Assembly: GCA_947504725.1 (NCBI GenBank)
Contig: CANNHN010000001.1
Coordinates: forward strand, 248,001 to 312,000
Direction of reading: 5' to 3'
Length of the DNA: 64,000 bases
Source: Bacteroidota bacterium
GTDB lineage: Bacteria; Bacteroidota; Bacteroidia; 2-12-FULL-35-15
The notes below the pieces were generated by a model that was not told where the DNA came from, made no database searches, and worked only from the letters and a program-made list of their open reading frames with translations. The number at the start of each line of letters is the position of its first letter. The first letter of the stretch is position 1. This document shows positions 17,900 through 25,930 of this stretch, in pieces. Both the position numbers and the translations under genes were made by a program.

Positions 17900-19024
17900 C
17901 TATCCTCTCCGAATTTTATGAATCGTAATTTTTAACTCGTTTTCAATTGTCTTTAGTCGATCCATTTCTGAACTTGTAACCAAACTAATCGACATACCTT
18001 TTTTACCAGCACGACCAGTTCTTCCGCTCCTATGCGTATAATATTCAAGTTGTTCCGGGAGTTGATAATGGACTACATATTGAAGATTATCTACATCAAT
18101 TCCTCTAGCTGCCATATCTGTAGCAATCAAAATTTGAACCTTTTCGTTTTTAAAGGCGCGCATCACCTTTTCGCGATCGCGTTGCTGTAAATCACCATGA
18201 ATAGCTTCAGCAGAATGGTTTCTGGCAATAAGTTGTTTTGCCAACGATTGAGTCCCATCTTTGGTTTTACAGAAAACAATGCCTCTCCCCTTTCCTTGTG
18301 TTTTTAAAAATTCCAACAATGTATTCAACTTATCCTTTGTATCAATACACTGTACATATTGGTGTTCGATGTTTCTATTTACTACATTTTTTACATCAAC
18401 AACAACCTTAAATGCATCTTCCTCCATATACTCTCGAATAATCTCATTTAATGAATCGGGTATTGTAGCTGAAAACAACCAGGTAAATCGTTGACCGTTT
18501 GTTTGTTCTAAAATAGTATCAATACTAGCCTTAAAACCCATGCTTAGCATTTCATCTGCTTCATCCAATACAATAGTTTTGACATCAGTTAAATCAATTG
18601 CTTTGCGTTCCAGCAAATCGATTAATCGTCCAGGAGTTGAAACTACAATATGAGTAGGCCTTGTTAAATTACGGATTTGAATCTCAATTGGTTCTCCGCC
18701 ATAAACTGCCTCAACAAATATTCTTGAAGGATTATATCTCGCAACTCGAAACAATTGTTTCGCAATTTGTTGTCCAAGTTCACGAGTAGGACATAAAATT
18801 AATGCTTGAACTTTCGGATTGGTTGTATCAATTTTCTGAAGAATGGGTAATCCGAAAGCAACTGTTTTTCCAGTACCCGTTTGAGCTTGACCAATAAAAT
18901 CAAACCCTTCTTTTAATAAATAAGGAATTGATTTGGTTTGAATTTCTGTTGGGTCAAAAATATTATTTTCAACAAGACCTTTAATAAGCTCTTCGGTTAC
19001 GCCTAATTCTGAGAAAGTGGACAC
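17900..19024 (-). CDS. DEAD-box RNA helicase, RhlE/DeaD-like core
   Basis: Protein of 374 aa if started at GTG 19022-19024 (V/M-STFSELGV...). An ATG 13 codons upstream at 19063 lies before the -7 box at 19047-19054 and so is probably not in the mRNA. All motifs are present: Q-motif (FSELG...PTEIQ), AQTGTGKT, PTRELGQQ, TPGRL, DEAD (VLDEADEM), SAT, ARGIDV, HRSGRTGRAGK. The protein stops soon after the helicase core with only a short KIHKIRRG tail, so it lacks RNA-binding extensions. Likely role in ribosome assembly or RNA turnover. It is 48 nt upstream of the SF2 helicase gene. Confidence 0.88.
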   Translation of the reverse strand: MSTFSELGVTEELIKGLVENNIFDPTEIQTKSIPYLLKEGFDFIGQAQTGTGKTVAFGLPILQKIDTTNPKVQALILCPTRELGQQIAKQLFRVARYNPSRIFVEAVYGGEPIEIQIRNLTRPTHIVVSTPGRLIDLLERKAIDLTDVKTIVLDEADEMLSMGFKASIDTILEQTNGQRFTWLFSATIPDSLNEIIREYMEEDAFKVVVDVKNVVNRNIEHQYVQCIDTKDKLNTLLEFLKTQGKGRGIVFCKTKDGTQSLAKQLIARNHSAEAIHGDLQQRDREKVMRAFKNEKVQILIATDMAARGIDVDNLQYVVHYQLPEQLEYYTHRSGRTGRAGKKGMSISLVTSSEMDRLKTIENELKITIHKIRRG

Positions 19025-19046
19025 AGTTTTTTTGTTTAATGTGGTG

Positions 19047-19054
19047 CAAAGATA
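19047..19054 (-). promoter_or_regulatory. -7 box TATCTTTG of the DEAD-box gene
   Basis: Minus-strand TAnnTTTG match; predicted start near 19042, giving a leader of about 18 nt to the GTG at 19024. The dispersed hairpin repeat at 19064-19116 begins directly upstream. Confidence 0.55.
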
Positions 19055-19063
19055 CATAAACAC

Positions 19064-19116
19064 TTCGACTCCGCTCAGTGTGACATCTCGATTGTCACCC
19101 TGAGCGGAGTCGAAGG
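19064..19116. repeat. Dispersed CTCCGCTCAG inverted repeat, copy A
   Basis: TTCGACTCCGCTCAGTGTGA, short loop, then its near-complement TCACCCTGAGCGGAGTCGAA, forming a long hairpin. Related copies are at 41305-41360, 51043-51113 and 52502-52642. Confidence 0.75.
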
Positions 19117-19183
19117 GCGCAATCTCTCATGATGATGAGAATAGTTACCATTAAGCAATTCCTTAAAATGCTAACACATCTCA

Positions 19184-19215
19184 ATCCCCCTAACCCCCTT
19201 TTCAAAGGGGGAATT
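19184..19215. repeat. C-rich/G-rich intergenic hairpin
   Basis: A CCCCCTAACCCCCTTT run followed by AAAGGGGG, forming a short stem. It looks like a common dispersed intergenic element of this genome type; one copy only is visible here. Confidence 0.5.
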
Positions 19216-19284
19216 GACTCGGCTCCGTAATATTGTTCAAGCATTCTATATTTCGTACATTTACAGATAGAAAAAATAAAAAAA

Positions 19285-21978
19285 ATGAAATCAAAAAAAC
19301 ACATCGTATCAACTATCATTCTAATATTCAGTTTTTCTTTTCTGAATGCACAACATTTTATTAGAAAGCAAAACGGAAAAGCATTAACATTTGTCGAAAT
19401 GCAACGTCAGTTTTCTGATTTTAAAAGAACGCATGATTTAGCAAAAACAAAACATTGGAAATATTATAAACGCTGGGAACATGACATGCAGTTCAAAACC
19501 AATGGACATGGGGAGTTAGCAAATCCTGCAATATTTATTGATGAAGCCGTAAAAGCGGCCAATGCAAAAAGCGCGAGCCCTCCCTCCTCTTCTTTTGCTG
19601 CTGGAACATGGTCGCCTTTTGGTCCATACAACTTACCAGCTAATCTAACAGGCTATTTAGAAACAGGAATGGGAAGAATCAATTGTATTGCTTTTCATCC
19701 AACTGTTGCAACTACTTATTTTGTTGGTGTTGCTCAAGGCGGGTTATGGAAAACTACAAATGATGGAGTAACATGGACTCCTTTAACGGATAATTTACCG
19801 ATCACAAGAATAAGTGACATTGTTATTGATCCAACCGATGTCAACACGATGTATATTTCTGTTTGTGATTTCGAGTACATTGATGTGGCATTGAATATTG
19901 ATGCTCGAAAAAGAAATACACATTATGGATTAGGCGTTTATAAAACAACTGATGGTGGATTGACATGGACCCCAACAGGATTAAGTTTTCAATTAACTGA
20001 TGGCGATGCTTCTTTAATTAGAAAAGTATTAATTAGTCCTACAAACAGCAATAATTTAGTAGCATGTGGTGTAAGTGGAATGTATACTTCAGCAAATGCA
20101 GGAACAACGTGGACACAAGTATTGGATTCGCTTTGTTGGGATTTAGTTCAAGACCCTACTTTACCAAATACATTGTATGCAACTTCAGGCTGGCTTGCTG
20201 GTTCTGGAAGAGGATTTGCAGGAGTTTATAAATCAACAAACTTTGGTGCATCTTGGGTTGCTCTTCCTACAGGAATTCCTGGAACTGGAGTTGTACAAAG
20301 AATAAAACTTGCAGTTGCTCCTACTGACAATAATTATATTTATGCAATGACAGTTGGCTTAGATGAAGGCTCTGCAGGAATATACAAATCAACCGATGCA
20401 GGTGTCAGCTGGACTTTTATTGATCCAGGAGTGAATATGTTGGAATACGATGGCGGTTCTGGTACTGGCGGACAAGGAACATATGATTTAGGATTTACAG
20501 TTAGTAAACTTGATAAAAACATTGTTTATGTGGGCGGAGTAAATGTTTGGATGTCGATAGATGGTGCAAACACCTTTAATCCTGCCAGTCACTGGACTTT
20601 ATTTTATGGAACTACTTTGCATTGCGATATTCACTTTATAGAAATGCATCCATTAACGAATGATATTTTTGTTTGCAGCGATGGAGGTGTTTACAAAACC
20701 GACAATGTGATTCCGCAAGACTGGGCAACCACAACAGGTGGTGCTCCATGGCCAACTGCTTGGACCAATTTAACCAACGGTATGAATATTACCTCTTTTT
20801 ATAAATTATCAAGTTCAAGAAATTCAACAGGAAGAATTTCTGCTGGAGCGCAAGACAATGCAACATTTTATTATGATGGGACATCTTGGAGTACAATTTT
20901 TGGCGGTGATGGAATGGATAATTATTTAGATCCTATTGACAATAACATGATAGTTGGTTCAAGTCAATATGGTGGATTTTATGTGTCGAATGATGGCGGT
21001 ATTTCAAACATTGGTGCAACCGTTAATGTGAATGGTGAGCCTGGCGAATGGGTATCTCCTGTGGTTGCAGATTACAACACACCGGGAACAATATACGCAG
21101 GTTTCCAAAATGTTGTAAAATCAACGGATGCTGGATTTACTTGGTCGGCATTAAATCCAATGCCAAGTCATCCGATAAATGATAACGAATTGTGCGCGCT
21201 AGCAGTTGCAAATTCAAATAGCAATGTGCTTTATGCTGCACGAAGAATTCGTTTCGAATTGGGTGCGAATTCTACAATGTATACAACTATTGATGCAGGA
21301 AATACCTGGACAGACATAACGAGTAATCTTCCGGACACATTGTACTTTACGAGTTTAGATGTAAGTCAAACCGATGCAAACACAGCATATGTTTCGCTAT
21401 CTGGATTTGAAGCAGGAGAAAAAATTTACAAAACAATCAATGGAGGCACAACGTGGACAAACATTTCCTTTAACCTACCAAATATTCCAGTTAACTGTAT
21501 TAAAACAGTTCCAGGAAGCAATAAAAAAATGATTGCAACGGATTTAGGAATTTACATGTTAGATGAAGGAGCAAGTTTATGGGTTAGTCAAAGTGCAGGA
21601 TTACCAAATGTAATTACTACTGATTTAGATTTTAATTCTGTTCTAGACAAAATTTATGTTTCTACTTTTGGCAGAGGAATTTGGGAAACGAGTTTATCGT
21701 CAATGGTAGGAATCACTGAGGCAAAACCAACAGAAATTGGAATAGAGCTGTTCCCATCTGTTAATAATGGCTCATTCACCATTCAATTTACAAATACAAC
21801 TCTAGCAACTGAAGTTTTAAATCTTGAGATTGTGGATATAACGGGAAGATTGGTTTATCAATCAAAATTGACTGGCAAGATAAGTTATCAGCAAACATTA
21901 CAATTGCCTTCTGGGATGTATTTTGCAAGAATAAATGGAGAAAAAATAAATGGTGTAAAGAGTTTTATTGTGAAGTAA
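19285..21978 (+). CDS. T9SS-secreted BNR/Asp-box (sortilin-like) repeat protein
   Basis: Protein of 897 aa with signal peptide 1-22 (FLNA/Q). The body is a beta-propeller-like series of Asp-box motifs S/T-x-D-x-G-x-T/S-W, at least eight visible (TTNDGVTWT, TTDGGLTWT, SANAGTTWT, STNFGASWV, STDAGVSWT, STDAGFTWS, TIDAGNTWT, TINGGTTWT), as in BNR/Vps10-type folds. The last 80 residues form a T9SS type A sorting domain (IGIELFPSVNNGSFTI ... GRLVYQSKL ... LPSGMYFARI ... KSFIVK). The product is exported across the outer membrane and anchored or released. Catalytic activity cannot be inferred, because Asp-boxes are structural. Terminator at 22001. Confidence 0.88.
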   Translation: MKSKKHIVSTIILIFSFSFLNAQHFIRKQNGKALTFVEMQRQFSDFKRTHDLAKTKHWKYYKRWEHDMQFKTNGHGELANPAIFIDEAVKAANAKSASPPSSSFAAGTWSPFGPYNLPANLTGYLETGMGRINCIAFHPTVATTYFVGVAQGGLWKTTNDGVTWTPLTDNLPITRISDIVIDPTDVNTMYISVCDFEYIDVALNIDARKRNTHYGLGVYKTTDGGLTWTPTGLSFQLTDGDASLIRKVLISPTNSNNLVACGVSGMYTSANAGTTWTQVLDSLCWDLVQDPTLPNTLYATSGWLAGSGRGFAGVYKSTNFGASWVALPTGIPGTGVVQRIKLAVAPTDNNYIYAMTVGLDEGSAGIYKSTDAGVSWTFIDPGVNMLEYDGGSGTGGQGTYDLGFTVSKLDKNIVYVGGVNVWMSIDGANTFNPASHWTLFYGTTLHCDIHFIEMHPLTNDIFVCSDGGVYKTDNVIPQDWATTTGGAPWPTAWTNLTNGMNITSFYKLSSSRNSTGRISAGAQDNATFYYDGTSWSTIFGGDGMDNYLDPIDNNMIVGSSQYGGFYVSNDGGISNIGATVNVNGEPGEWVSPVVADYNTPGTIYAGFQNVVKSTDAGFTWSALNPMPSHPINDNELCALAVANSNSNVLYAARRIRFELGANSTMYTTIDAGNTWTDITSNLPDTLYFTSLDVSQTDANTAYVSLSGFEAGEKIYKTINGGTTWTNISFNLPNIPVNCIKTVPGSNKKMIATDLGIYMLDEGASLWVSQSAGLPNVITTDLDFNSVLDKIYVSTFGRGIWETSLSSMVGITEAKPTEIGIELFPSVNNGSFTIQFTNTTLATEVLNLEIVDITGRLVYQSKLTGKISYQQTLQLPSGMYFARINGEKINGVKSFIVK

Positions 21979-22000
21979 GTTGAGAGAATCCAAATAAAAA

Positions 22001-22036
22001 AATCCCGTTCTAATCAAATAGAACGGGATTTTTTTA
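22001..22036. terminator. Bidirectional terminator
   Basis: AATCCCGTTCTA (22001-22012) and TAGAACGGGATT (22019-22030) with six to seven T/A on both sides, between convergent genes. Confidence 0.88.
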
Positions 22037-22047
22037 CAACTCAAATT

Positions 22048-22470
22048 TTATTTGAATTGAAAAAAGAAGAAACAAACAGCTGCTTTTTCTTTAGAAACAC
22101 CTTTTGCGCTTCCAATGCTGCTTCCTGAACTATTTCTTACTGTTCCATCAGAATCAACTTTTCCAACGCTGCTTCCAGAGCTGTTTCTAACTGTTCCATC
22201 TTTGTCAACTTTACCAATGCTGCTTCCTGAACCGTTTCTGATTGTTCCGTCTGAATCAATTTTACCAATACTGCTTCCTGATCCATTTCTGATTGTTCCA
22301 TCTGAATCAATTTTACCACAGCTGCTTCCAGAACCATTTCTGATTGTTCCGTCTGAATCAATTTTACCTGTGCTGCTTCCGCTAGAACTTCTTAAGTCTT
22401 GCGCTTGAAGGTTCGACATACCAATAAACATTAAAAACATAACGCCTAGGCTAAGAGTGATTTTTTTCAT
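22048..22470 (-). CDS. Secreted five-repeat protein (5-fold beta-flower type)
   Basis: Protein of 140 aa with signal peptide 1-23 (LQA/Q). After it come five tandem 17-residue units of the form S-G-S-S-x-G-K-I/V-D-x-D-G-T-I/V-R-N-G/S plus a partial sixth. This matches proteins named 5-fold beta-flower in Bacteroidota, where each repeat forms one petal. The DNA repeats are 51 nt and still similar, so copy number could change by slippage. The C-terminus ends in a hydrophobic VCFFFFQF run, unusual for a soluble protein. Extracytoplasmic; function unknown. It has its own -7 box at 22509-22516. Confidence 0.75.
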   Translation of the reverse strand: MKKITLSLGVMFLMFIGMSNLQAQDLRSSSGSSTGKIDSDGTIRNGSGSSCGKIDSDGTIRNGSGSSIGKIDSDGTIRNGSGSSIGKVDKDGTVRNSSGSSVGKVDSDGTVRNSSGSSIGSAKGVSKEKAAVCFFFFQFK

Positions 22471-22508
22471 ATTTCTGATTTTTTTTAGTTTATACAGTTT
22501 AGTTCTAA

Positions 22509-22516
22509 CAAATATA
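22509..22516 (-). promoter_or_regulatory. -7 box TATATTTG for the beta-flower gene
   Basis: Minus-strand TAnnTTTG match, about 39 nt before the start codon at 22470. Confidence 0.5.
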
Positions 22517-22526
22517 AAGAAATGAA

Positions 22527-22982
22527 TTATAAAATCTCTAGTATTTTATAAACAATATTATTCATTTCAAATGCGTCCTTTTTGGTTAAATTTTTAACCT
22601 TTACACCAATTGGAGAGCTTAAGGAAATAGCATAATACGTTTGACTGTCTAAAATAAGCTTGCCAACAGGAATAGAAACGAAAAAATTGCCTTTATCAGT
22701 AATTACAATACTACCAAGTTGAACGGATTTAGAAACAGTATTGATATTGATTTTTTCAAGATTGTTTTTTAATTCTTGTGCTTCTTTTAATTGATATCCA
22801 CTTTTTTCCTGTTCCAACTGAGCCATTGCCCTGCCTGTTTCATGCTTATCTCCTGCACTGCTTTTGGAATCATCGTTCGCTGATTCTTTAGCCACTAAAA
22901 TAGCGCCTTGCAAGTTTGATATACGTTTTTCAACATAATCCATGCAAAGTAAATAAAGCTGTTCTTTTAGTTTTTTTTTCAT
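22527..22982 (-). CDS. GreA/GreB-like C-terminal-domain protein
   Basis: Protein of 151 aa. Residues 1-75 form a helical coiled-coil with the conserved ANDDSKSSAGDKHETGRAM block. The second half (VQLGSIVITDKGNFFVSI ... YYAISLSSPIGVKV ... YKILEI) is the FKBP-like fold of GreA/GreB. Close relatives in Bacteroidota databases are often mislabelled 3-oxoacyl-ACP synthase; there is no thiolase fold or catalytic Cys-His-His here. The role is probably RNA-polymerase secondary-channel binding, but the acidic coiled-coil tip is not confirmed. It starts 6 nt after the broken YfiR-like gene, so co-transcribed. Confidence 0.7.
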   Translation of the reverse strand: MKKKLKEQLYLLCMDYVEKRISNLQGAILVAKESANDDSKSSAGDKHETGRAMAQLEQEKSGYQLKEAQELKNNLEKININTVSKSVQLGSIVITDKGNFFVSIPVGKLILDSQTYYAISLSSPIGVKVKNLTKKDAFEMNNIVYKILEIL

Positions 22983-22988
22983 CTGATG

Positions 22989-23716
22989 TTATTCAGAAAA
23001 ACGCATAAGTTCTTGACTTACCTTTAAACCAATTTTTTCGATGATTGGTTTGTTTAACGTATATCTAATTTTATCATCGTCCATGAGAAAAGAAATGTGG
23101 GCACCTTGAGCATACAAAGCATCATCGTCTGTCACTAATAATGTTTTATTCTTTTTTGATTCGGCCTTGATGGTGGCAAACGAGTTTGAATTTGAGGAAG
23201 TAACATAGACAATATGGTAGTTTGTTACTTTGTTATATTTTTCAATTTTCATCGTTTTCCCTCCTACTTTTTTACTTCCAATCGTTTGTTTTATTTTATT
23301 CACAACATCTTGTTCGCCTACTACTCCAATCACAAAGTCTGTTCCGTTGAAAATGACAGGCCATTCAATATACGCAGCGAAATTGTAAACAAATTGTGAT
23401 TTTCTTTCATACTCAAGTTCTTTGGGAATAGCAGTAGATTTTTTTGAGAATACACTTTAGGCTTTTCTTTCTTTGCCTGAAACGCTGAGATTATCACTGC
23501 TAACGAATCAATAATTGAATCTCGTTTTATCAACTCCGTTTTCAAAGAATCGTTTCCAGTACTCAGTTTTGCTAGCTCGATATTCCCTTGCGCCTCTTTA
23601 GTAACAACTTGAGTGTAACTCTTTTCTAATCCGACATACTTCTTCTTACTAACACAAGACGTGAAGCAGAAAAATAAAATGCAATAGAATAGATTGTGGA
23701 GCAATCGGAGTTTCAT
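22989..23716 (-). pseudogene. YfiR/DUF4154-like lipoprotein gene with a frameshift
   Basis: Two overlapping frames encode one protein. The 5' part (from ATG 23716) has a lipoprotein signal (FFCFTSCVSKKKY, Cys21) and a coiled-coil. It runs into wrong-frame sequence after KVYSQK, where a run of seven A (minus strand, 23439-23445) occurs. In another frame the same DNA reads KSTAIPKELEYERKSQF, then VYNFAAYIEWP and FVIGVVGEQ, a typical YfiR/DUF4154 domain that continues to the stop at 22989. One more or two fewer A would give an intact protein of about 242 aa. YfiR proteins are periplasmic regulators of diguanylate cyclases in other phyla. This could be a real mutation, a slippage site or an assembly error. 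Confidence 0.75.
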
Positions 23717-23736
23717 TCTGTTTAATTTTGCGAGTG

Positions 23737-23744
23737 CAAATATA
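23737..23744 (-). promoter_or_regulatory. -7 box TATATTTG for the YfiR-like gene
   Basis: Minus-strand TAnnTTTG match, 21 nt before the ATG at 23716. The intact promoter suggests the broken gene is still transcribed, along with the Gre-like gene. Confidence 0.55.
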
Positions 23745-23776
23745 AAACAATCAACCTATCATATATTAAGAAGAAA

Positions 23777-24481
23777 TTATTTTTTCTTCTTTACAAAACT
23801 GTAATAGAAACCAAAACCAAAGCTTAAAAATTGTGTAGAAACAGCATTTTCGGTATCAAACTTTGCGTATTCATTCAAAACTAAATCGTAAGGGTCGAAA
23901 TTAGCGTCAAAGACTGTATAAGAAAGGGTTGCTCCAATTCCAAAATTAGCTTCAATCAAGAAGAATAAATTCATTTCTGGTTCAAAATATGGAGTTGTAA
24001 AACCATTTAATATCGGCTTATTGTTTTCGTTTTTGTTTTTTATACCAGAATATTCTGTCCAATTTTGCCCATAAGCTAAAGACATAGAAAAAATGGTTCT
24101 GTTTTTCTCTCCCATATACGTATCAAAACCAACTTTTCCTGCAACATTATTGATTCTCATGTTAGCATTATAATCAACTATTTTATTCTCAGTAATTTTC
24201 AATAACCCATTCTTTGCAGATGCTCCAACAAAGAAGCCTTTATAAACCATAATATTTAGTCCGCCCGCAACTTCATAAATACCTACAAAACTCTGCTTAA
24301 ATGATTTATTCCCCATTGGATGCGGAACTGTAACAGAAAGACGAGGGCTCAATAAATAATATTGTTTTTTTAAAGGAGGACGGTCAACAGTTGTTGAAGG
24401 TGCTTCAGGTAAAGGATCATCCTGACTTATTGCATTCAACGACAAACAAAATAATAAGAGTAAGGTAGAAAATATACGCAC
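23777..24481 (-). CDS. Outer-membrane beta-barrel-like protein
   Basis: Protein of 234 aa with signal peptide 1-19 (AIS/Q). The mature chain has a proline-rich start and then alternating hydrophobic/polar strands with aromatic girdles (YYLLSPRLSVTVPHP, FFVGASAKNG, FSMSLAYGQNWTEY, FFLIEANFGIGATLSYTVF, FLSFGFGFYYSFV). It ends in an aromatic strand followed by KKKK, where a porin-like barrel would usually end in F or Y. Likely an 8-10-stranded outer-membrane protein; no specific family recognised. Confidence 0.65.
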   Translation of the reverse strand: MRIFSTLLLLFCLSLNAISQDDPLPEAPSTTVDRPPLKKQYYLLSPRLSVTVPHPMGNKSFKQSFVGIYEVAGGLNIMVYKGFFVGASAKNGLLKITENKIVDYNANMRINNVAGKVGFDTYMGEKNRTIFSMSLAYGQNWTEYSGIKNKNENNKPILNGFTTPYFEPEMNLFFLIEANFGIGATLSYTVFDANFDPYDLVLNEYAKFDTENAVSTQFLSFGFGFYYSFVKKKK

Positions 24482-24623
24482 TGTCGAAATATTATAAATT
24501 ACACTACTATGACGCTTTTAAACAAAATTGGTTGCTTTGATAATGAATTCTAATTAATACAACCAAAATATCGTCAACTTGTTTTGTTTTACTAGGCAAT
24601 TCTGTATATCCCCAAAACCGATA

Positions 24624-24643
24624 TTTTATGAGTTCTCATAAAA
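24624..24643. repeat. Perfect 9-bp palindrome near tRNA-Arg
   Basis: TTTTATGAG, 2-nt centre, CTCATAAAA. It lies just beyond the tRNA terminator. No flanking direct repeat or integrase supports an attachment site. Confidence 0.45.
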
Positions 24644-24669
24644 CAAAAAACCTCGCTAAAAGCAAGGTT
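24641..24669 (-). terminator. Terminator of tRNA-Arg
   Basis: On the minus strand AACCTTGC pairs with GCGAGGTT (one mismatch) and is followed by TTTTGTTTT. It lies 15 nt beyond the tRNA 3' end. Confidence 0.75.
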
Positions 24670-24684
24670 CTTTGTTGTTATCAG

Positions 24685-24758
24685 TGACCGCGAAGGGATT
24701 CAAACCCCTAACCTTCTCATCCGTAGTGAGACACTCTATTCAGTTGAGCTACGCAGCC
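24685..24758 (-). tRNA. tRNA-Arg(ACG)
   Basis: 74 nt cloverleaf on the minus strand: acceptor GGCTGCG/CGCGGTC (two G-U type pairs), D-stem GCTC/GAGT, anticodon stem TCTCA/TGAGA with loop CTACGGA (anticodon ACG, normally deaminated to ICG to read CGN codons), T-arm AGGGG/CCCTT with TTTGAAT loop, discriminator A. CCA is not encoded. The 423-bp gap 24482-24904 holds this gene, its terminator, a palindrome and two -7 boxes, and nothing else recognised. Confidence 0.95.
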
Positions 24759-24781
24759 ATTTAGCTTCCTAAAAAGCGATG

Positions 24782-24789
24782 CAAATATA
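24782..24789 (-). promoter_or_regulatory. -7 box TATATTTG for tRNA-Arg
   Basis: TAnnTTTG match about 23 nt upstream of the tRNA 5' end; no clear -33 TTG at the usual spacing. Confidence 0.5.
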
Positions 24790-24869
24790 CAAATAATTGT
24801 AGCATTTAAAAGGCTTTAGGCAAATTTTATTTTAATATTAACAATTTATATTCCGCTATCTTTTTATAA

Positions 24870-24877
24870 TACATTTG
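24870..24877 (+). promoter_or_regulatory. -7 box TACATTTG for the SPFH gene
   Basis: TAnnTTTG match 27 nt before the ATG at 24905. Confidence 0.5.
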
Positions 24878-24904
24878 TAATCAAACCAATAAATTCAAAT
24901 AAAT

Positions 24905-25846
24905 ATGCCAATTTTTCAAATAGTTATGGTGGTATTAGTAGTGCTGATACTATTTTTATCGTTTGTAACCGTTTCGCAAGGAACTATTGCCGTTGTTACA
25001 ATTTTCGGTAAATACAGACGAATTTTGAGTCCGGGATTAAATTTCAAAGTACCTTTTATTGAGGTGATTTTCAAGCGTGTATCTATTCAGAATCGTTCAG
25101 TAGAATTAGAGTTTCAAGCGATTACAATTGATCAGGCGAATGTTTATTTTAAAGCGATGTTACTTTATTCTGTTATCAATACAAATGAAGAAAGCATTAA
25201 AAATGTTGCCTTTAAATTCATTGACGACCGAAATTTTATGCAAGCATTGGTTCGTACGATAGAAGGTTCTATTAGAGGCTTTGTGGCAACTAAAAAACAA
25301 TCGGAAGTACTTTCTCTTCGTAAAGAAATTGTGGAAGATGTTAAGGGACAAATTGATCAAAACTTAGAAGAATGGGGTTATCACTTAATCGATTTACAAT
25401 TAAATGACATCACATTTGATGAAGCAATTATCAAATCAATGGCGCAAGTGGTAGCTTCTAGTAACTTAAAAGCTGCTGCTGAAAATGAAGGACAAGCTTT
25501 ATTAATTACTAAAACTAAAGCTGCTGAGGCAGATGGTAATGCAACAAAAATTGCTGCTGAAGCAGAAAGATTAGCAGCACAGTTACGTGGACAAGGTGTT
25601 GCGTTGTTCCGTGAAGAAGTAGCTAAAGGTATGAGTCAAGCTGCAAAAGAAATGGAACAAGCGAATTTAGATACATCCGTTATTCTTTTCAGTATGTGGA
25701 CAGAAGCAATTAAAAACTTTGCAGAATATGGAAAAGGAAATGTTATTTTCTTAGATGGTTCTAGCGAAGGTATGGAGCGCACTATGCGTGAAATGATGGC
25801 AATGAATAAATTGATGGATCCGAAAGCACCGATCACTAAAAAATAG
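24905..25846 (+). CDS. SPFH/stomatin (band 7) family membrane protein
   Basis: Protein of 313 aa. One N-terminal membrane segment (4-24) is followed by a band 7 domain: VSQGTIAVVTIFGKYRRIL, SPGLNFKVPFIE, VDFQAITIDQANVYF-like strand, and ALVRTIEGSIRGFVATK. An alanine/glutamate-rich helical region (KAAAENEGQALLITKTKAAE) resembles QmcA and stomatin. These proteins form oligomeric cages or microdomains in the inner membrane, often with an NfeD or FtsH partner. No NfeD gene is adjacent, so the partner is unknown. Monocistronic between its own -7 box and terminator. Confidence 0.88.
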   Translation: MPIFQIVMVVLVVLILFLSFVTVSQGTIAVVTIFGKYRRILSPGLNFKVPFIEVIFKRVSIQNRSVELEFQAITIDQANVYFKAMLLYSVINTNEESIKNVAFKFIDDRNFMQALVRTIEGSIRGFVATKKQSEVLSLRKEIVEDVKGQIDQNLEEWGYHLIDLQLNDITFDEAIIKSMAQVVASSNLKAAAENEGQALLITKTKAAEADGNATKIAAEAERLAAQLRGQGVALFREEVAKGMSQAAKEMEQANLDTSVILFSMWTEAIKNFAEYGKGNVIFLDGSSEGMERTMREMMAMNKLMDPKAPITKK

Positions 25847-25883
25847 TATCCGATATTTAGGATCAAGAGTTAAGACAAAAAAA

Positions 25884-25910
25884 ATCCCCCGATAACTCGG
25901 GGGATTTTTT
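25884..25910. terminator. Bidirectional terminator
   Basis: ATCCCCCGA, loop TAAC, TCGGGGGAT, then six T; preceded by A-run. Between the convergent SPFH and DEAD-box genes. Confidence 0.9.
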
Positions 25911-25930
25911 TATTTTATAAACGTACAAGA

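Noticed and set aside
22115-22400. Possible CRISPR-like array
   Set aside because: Repeats are contiguous, without unique spacers, and are in frame with a known type of repeat protein.
22115-22408. Repetitive 97-residue frame on the plus strand opposite the beta-flower gene
   Set aside because: It is the antisense shadow of the 51-nt coding repeats; no signal peptide or start context, and the minus-strand protein is clearly real.
22527-22982. 3-oxoacyl-ACP synthase
   Set aside because: This label is common for relatives, but the protein is 151 aa with coiled-coil and FKBP-like GreA pattern and lacks thiolase residues.
24624-24758. Integration site at tRNA-Arg
   Set aside because: A palindrome lies near, but there is no integrase, no repeated tRNA 3' end and no foreign gene block.
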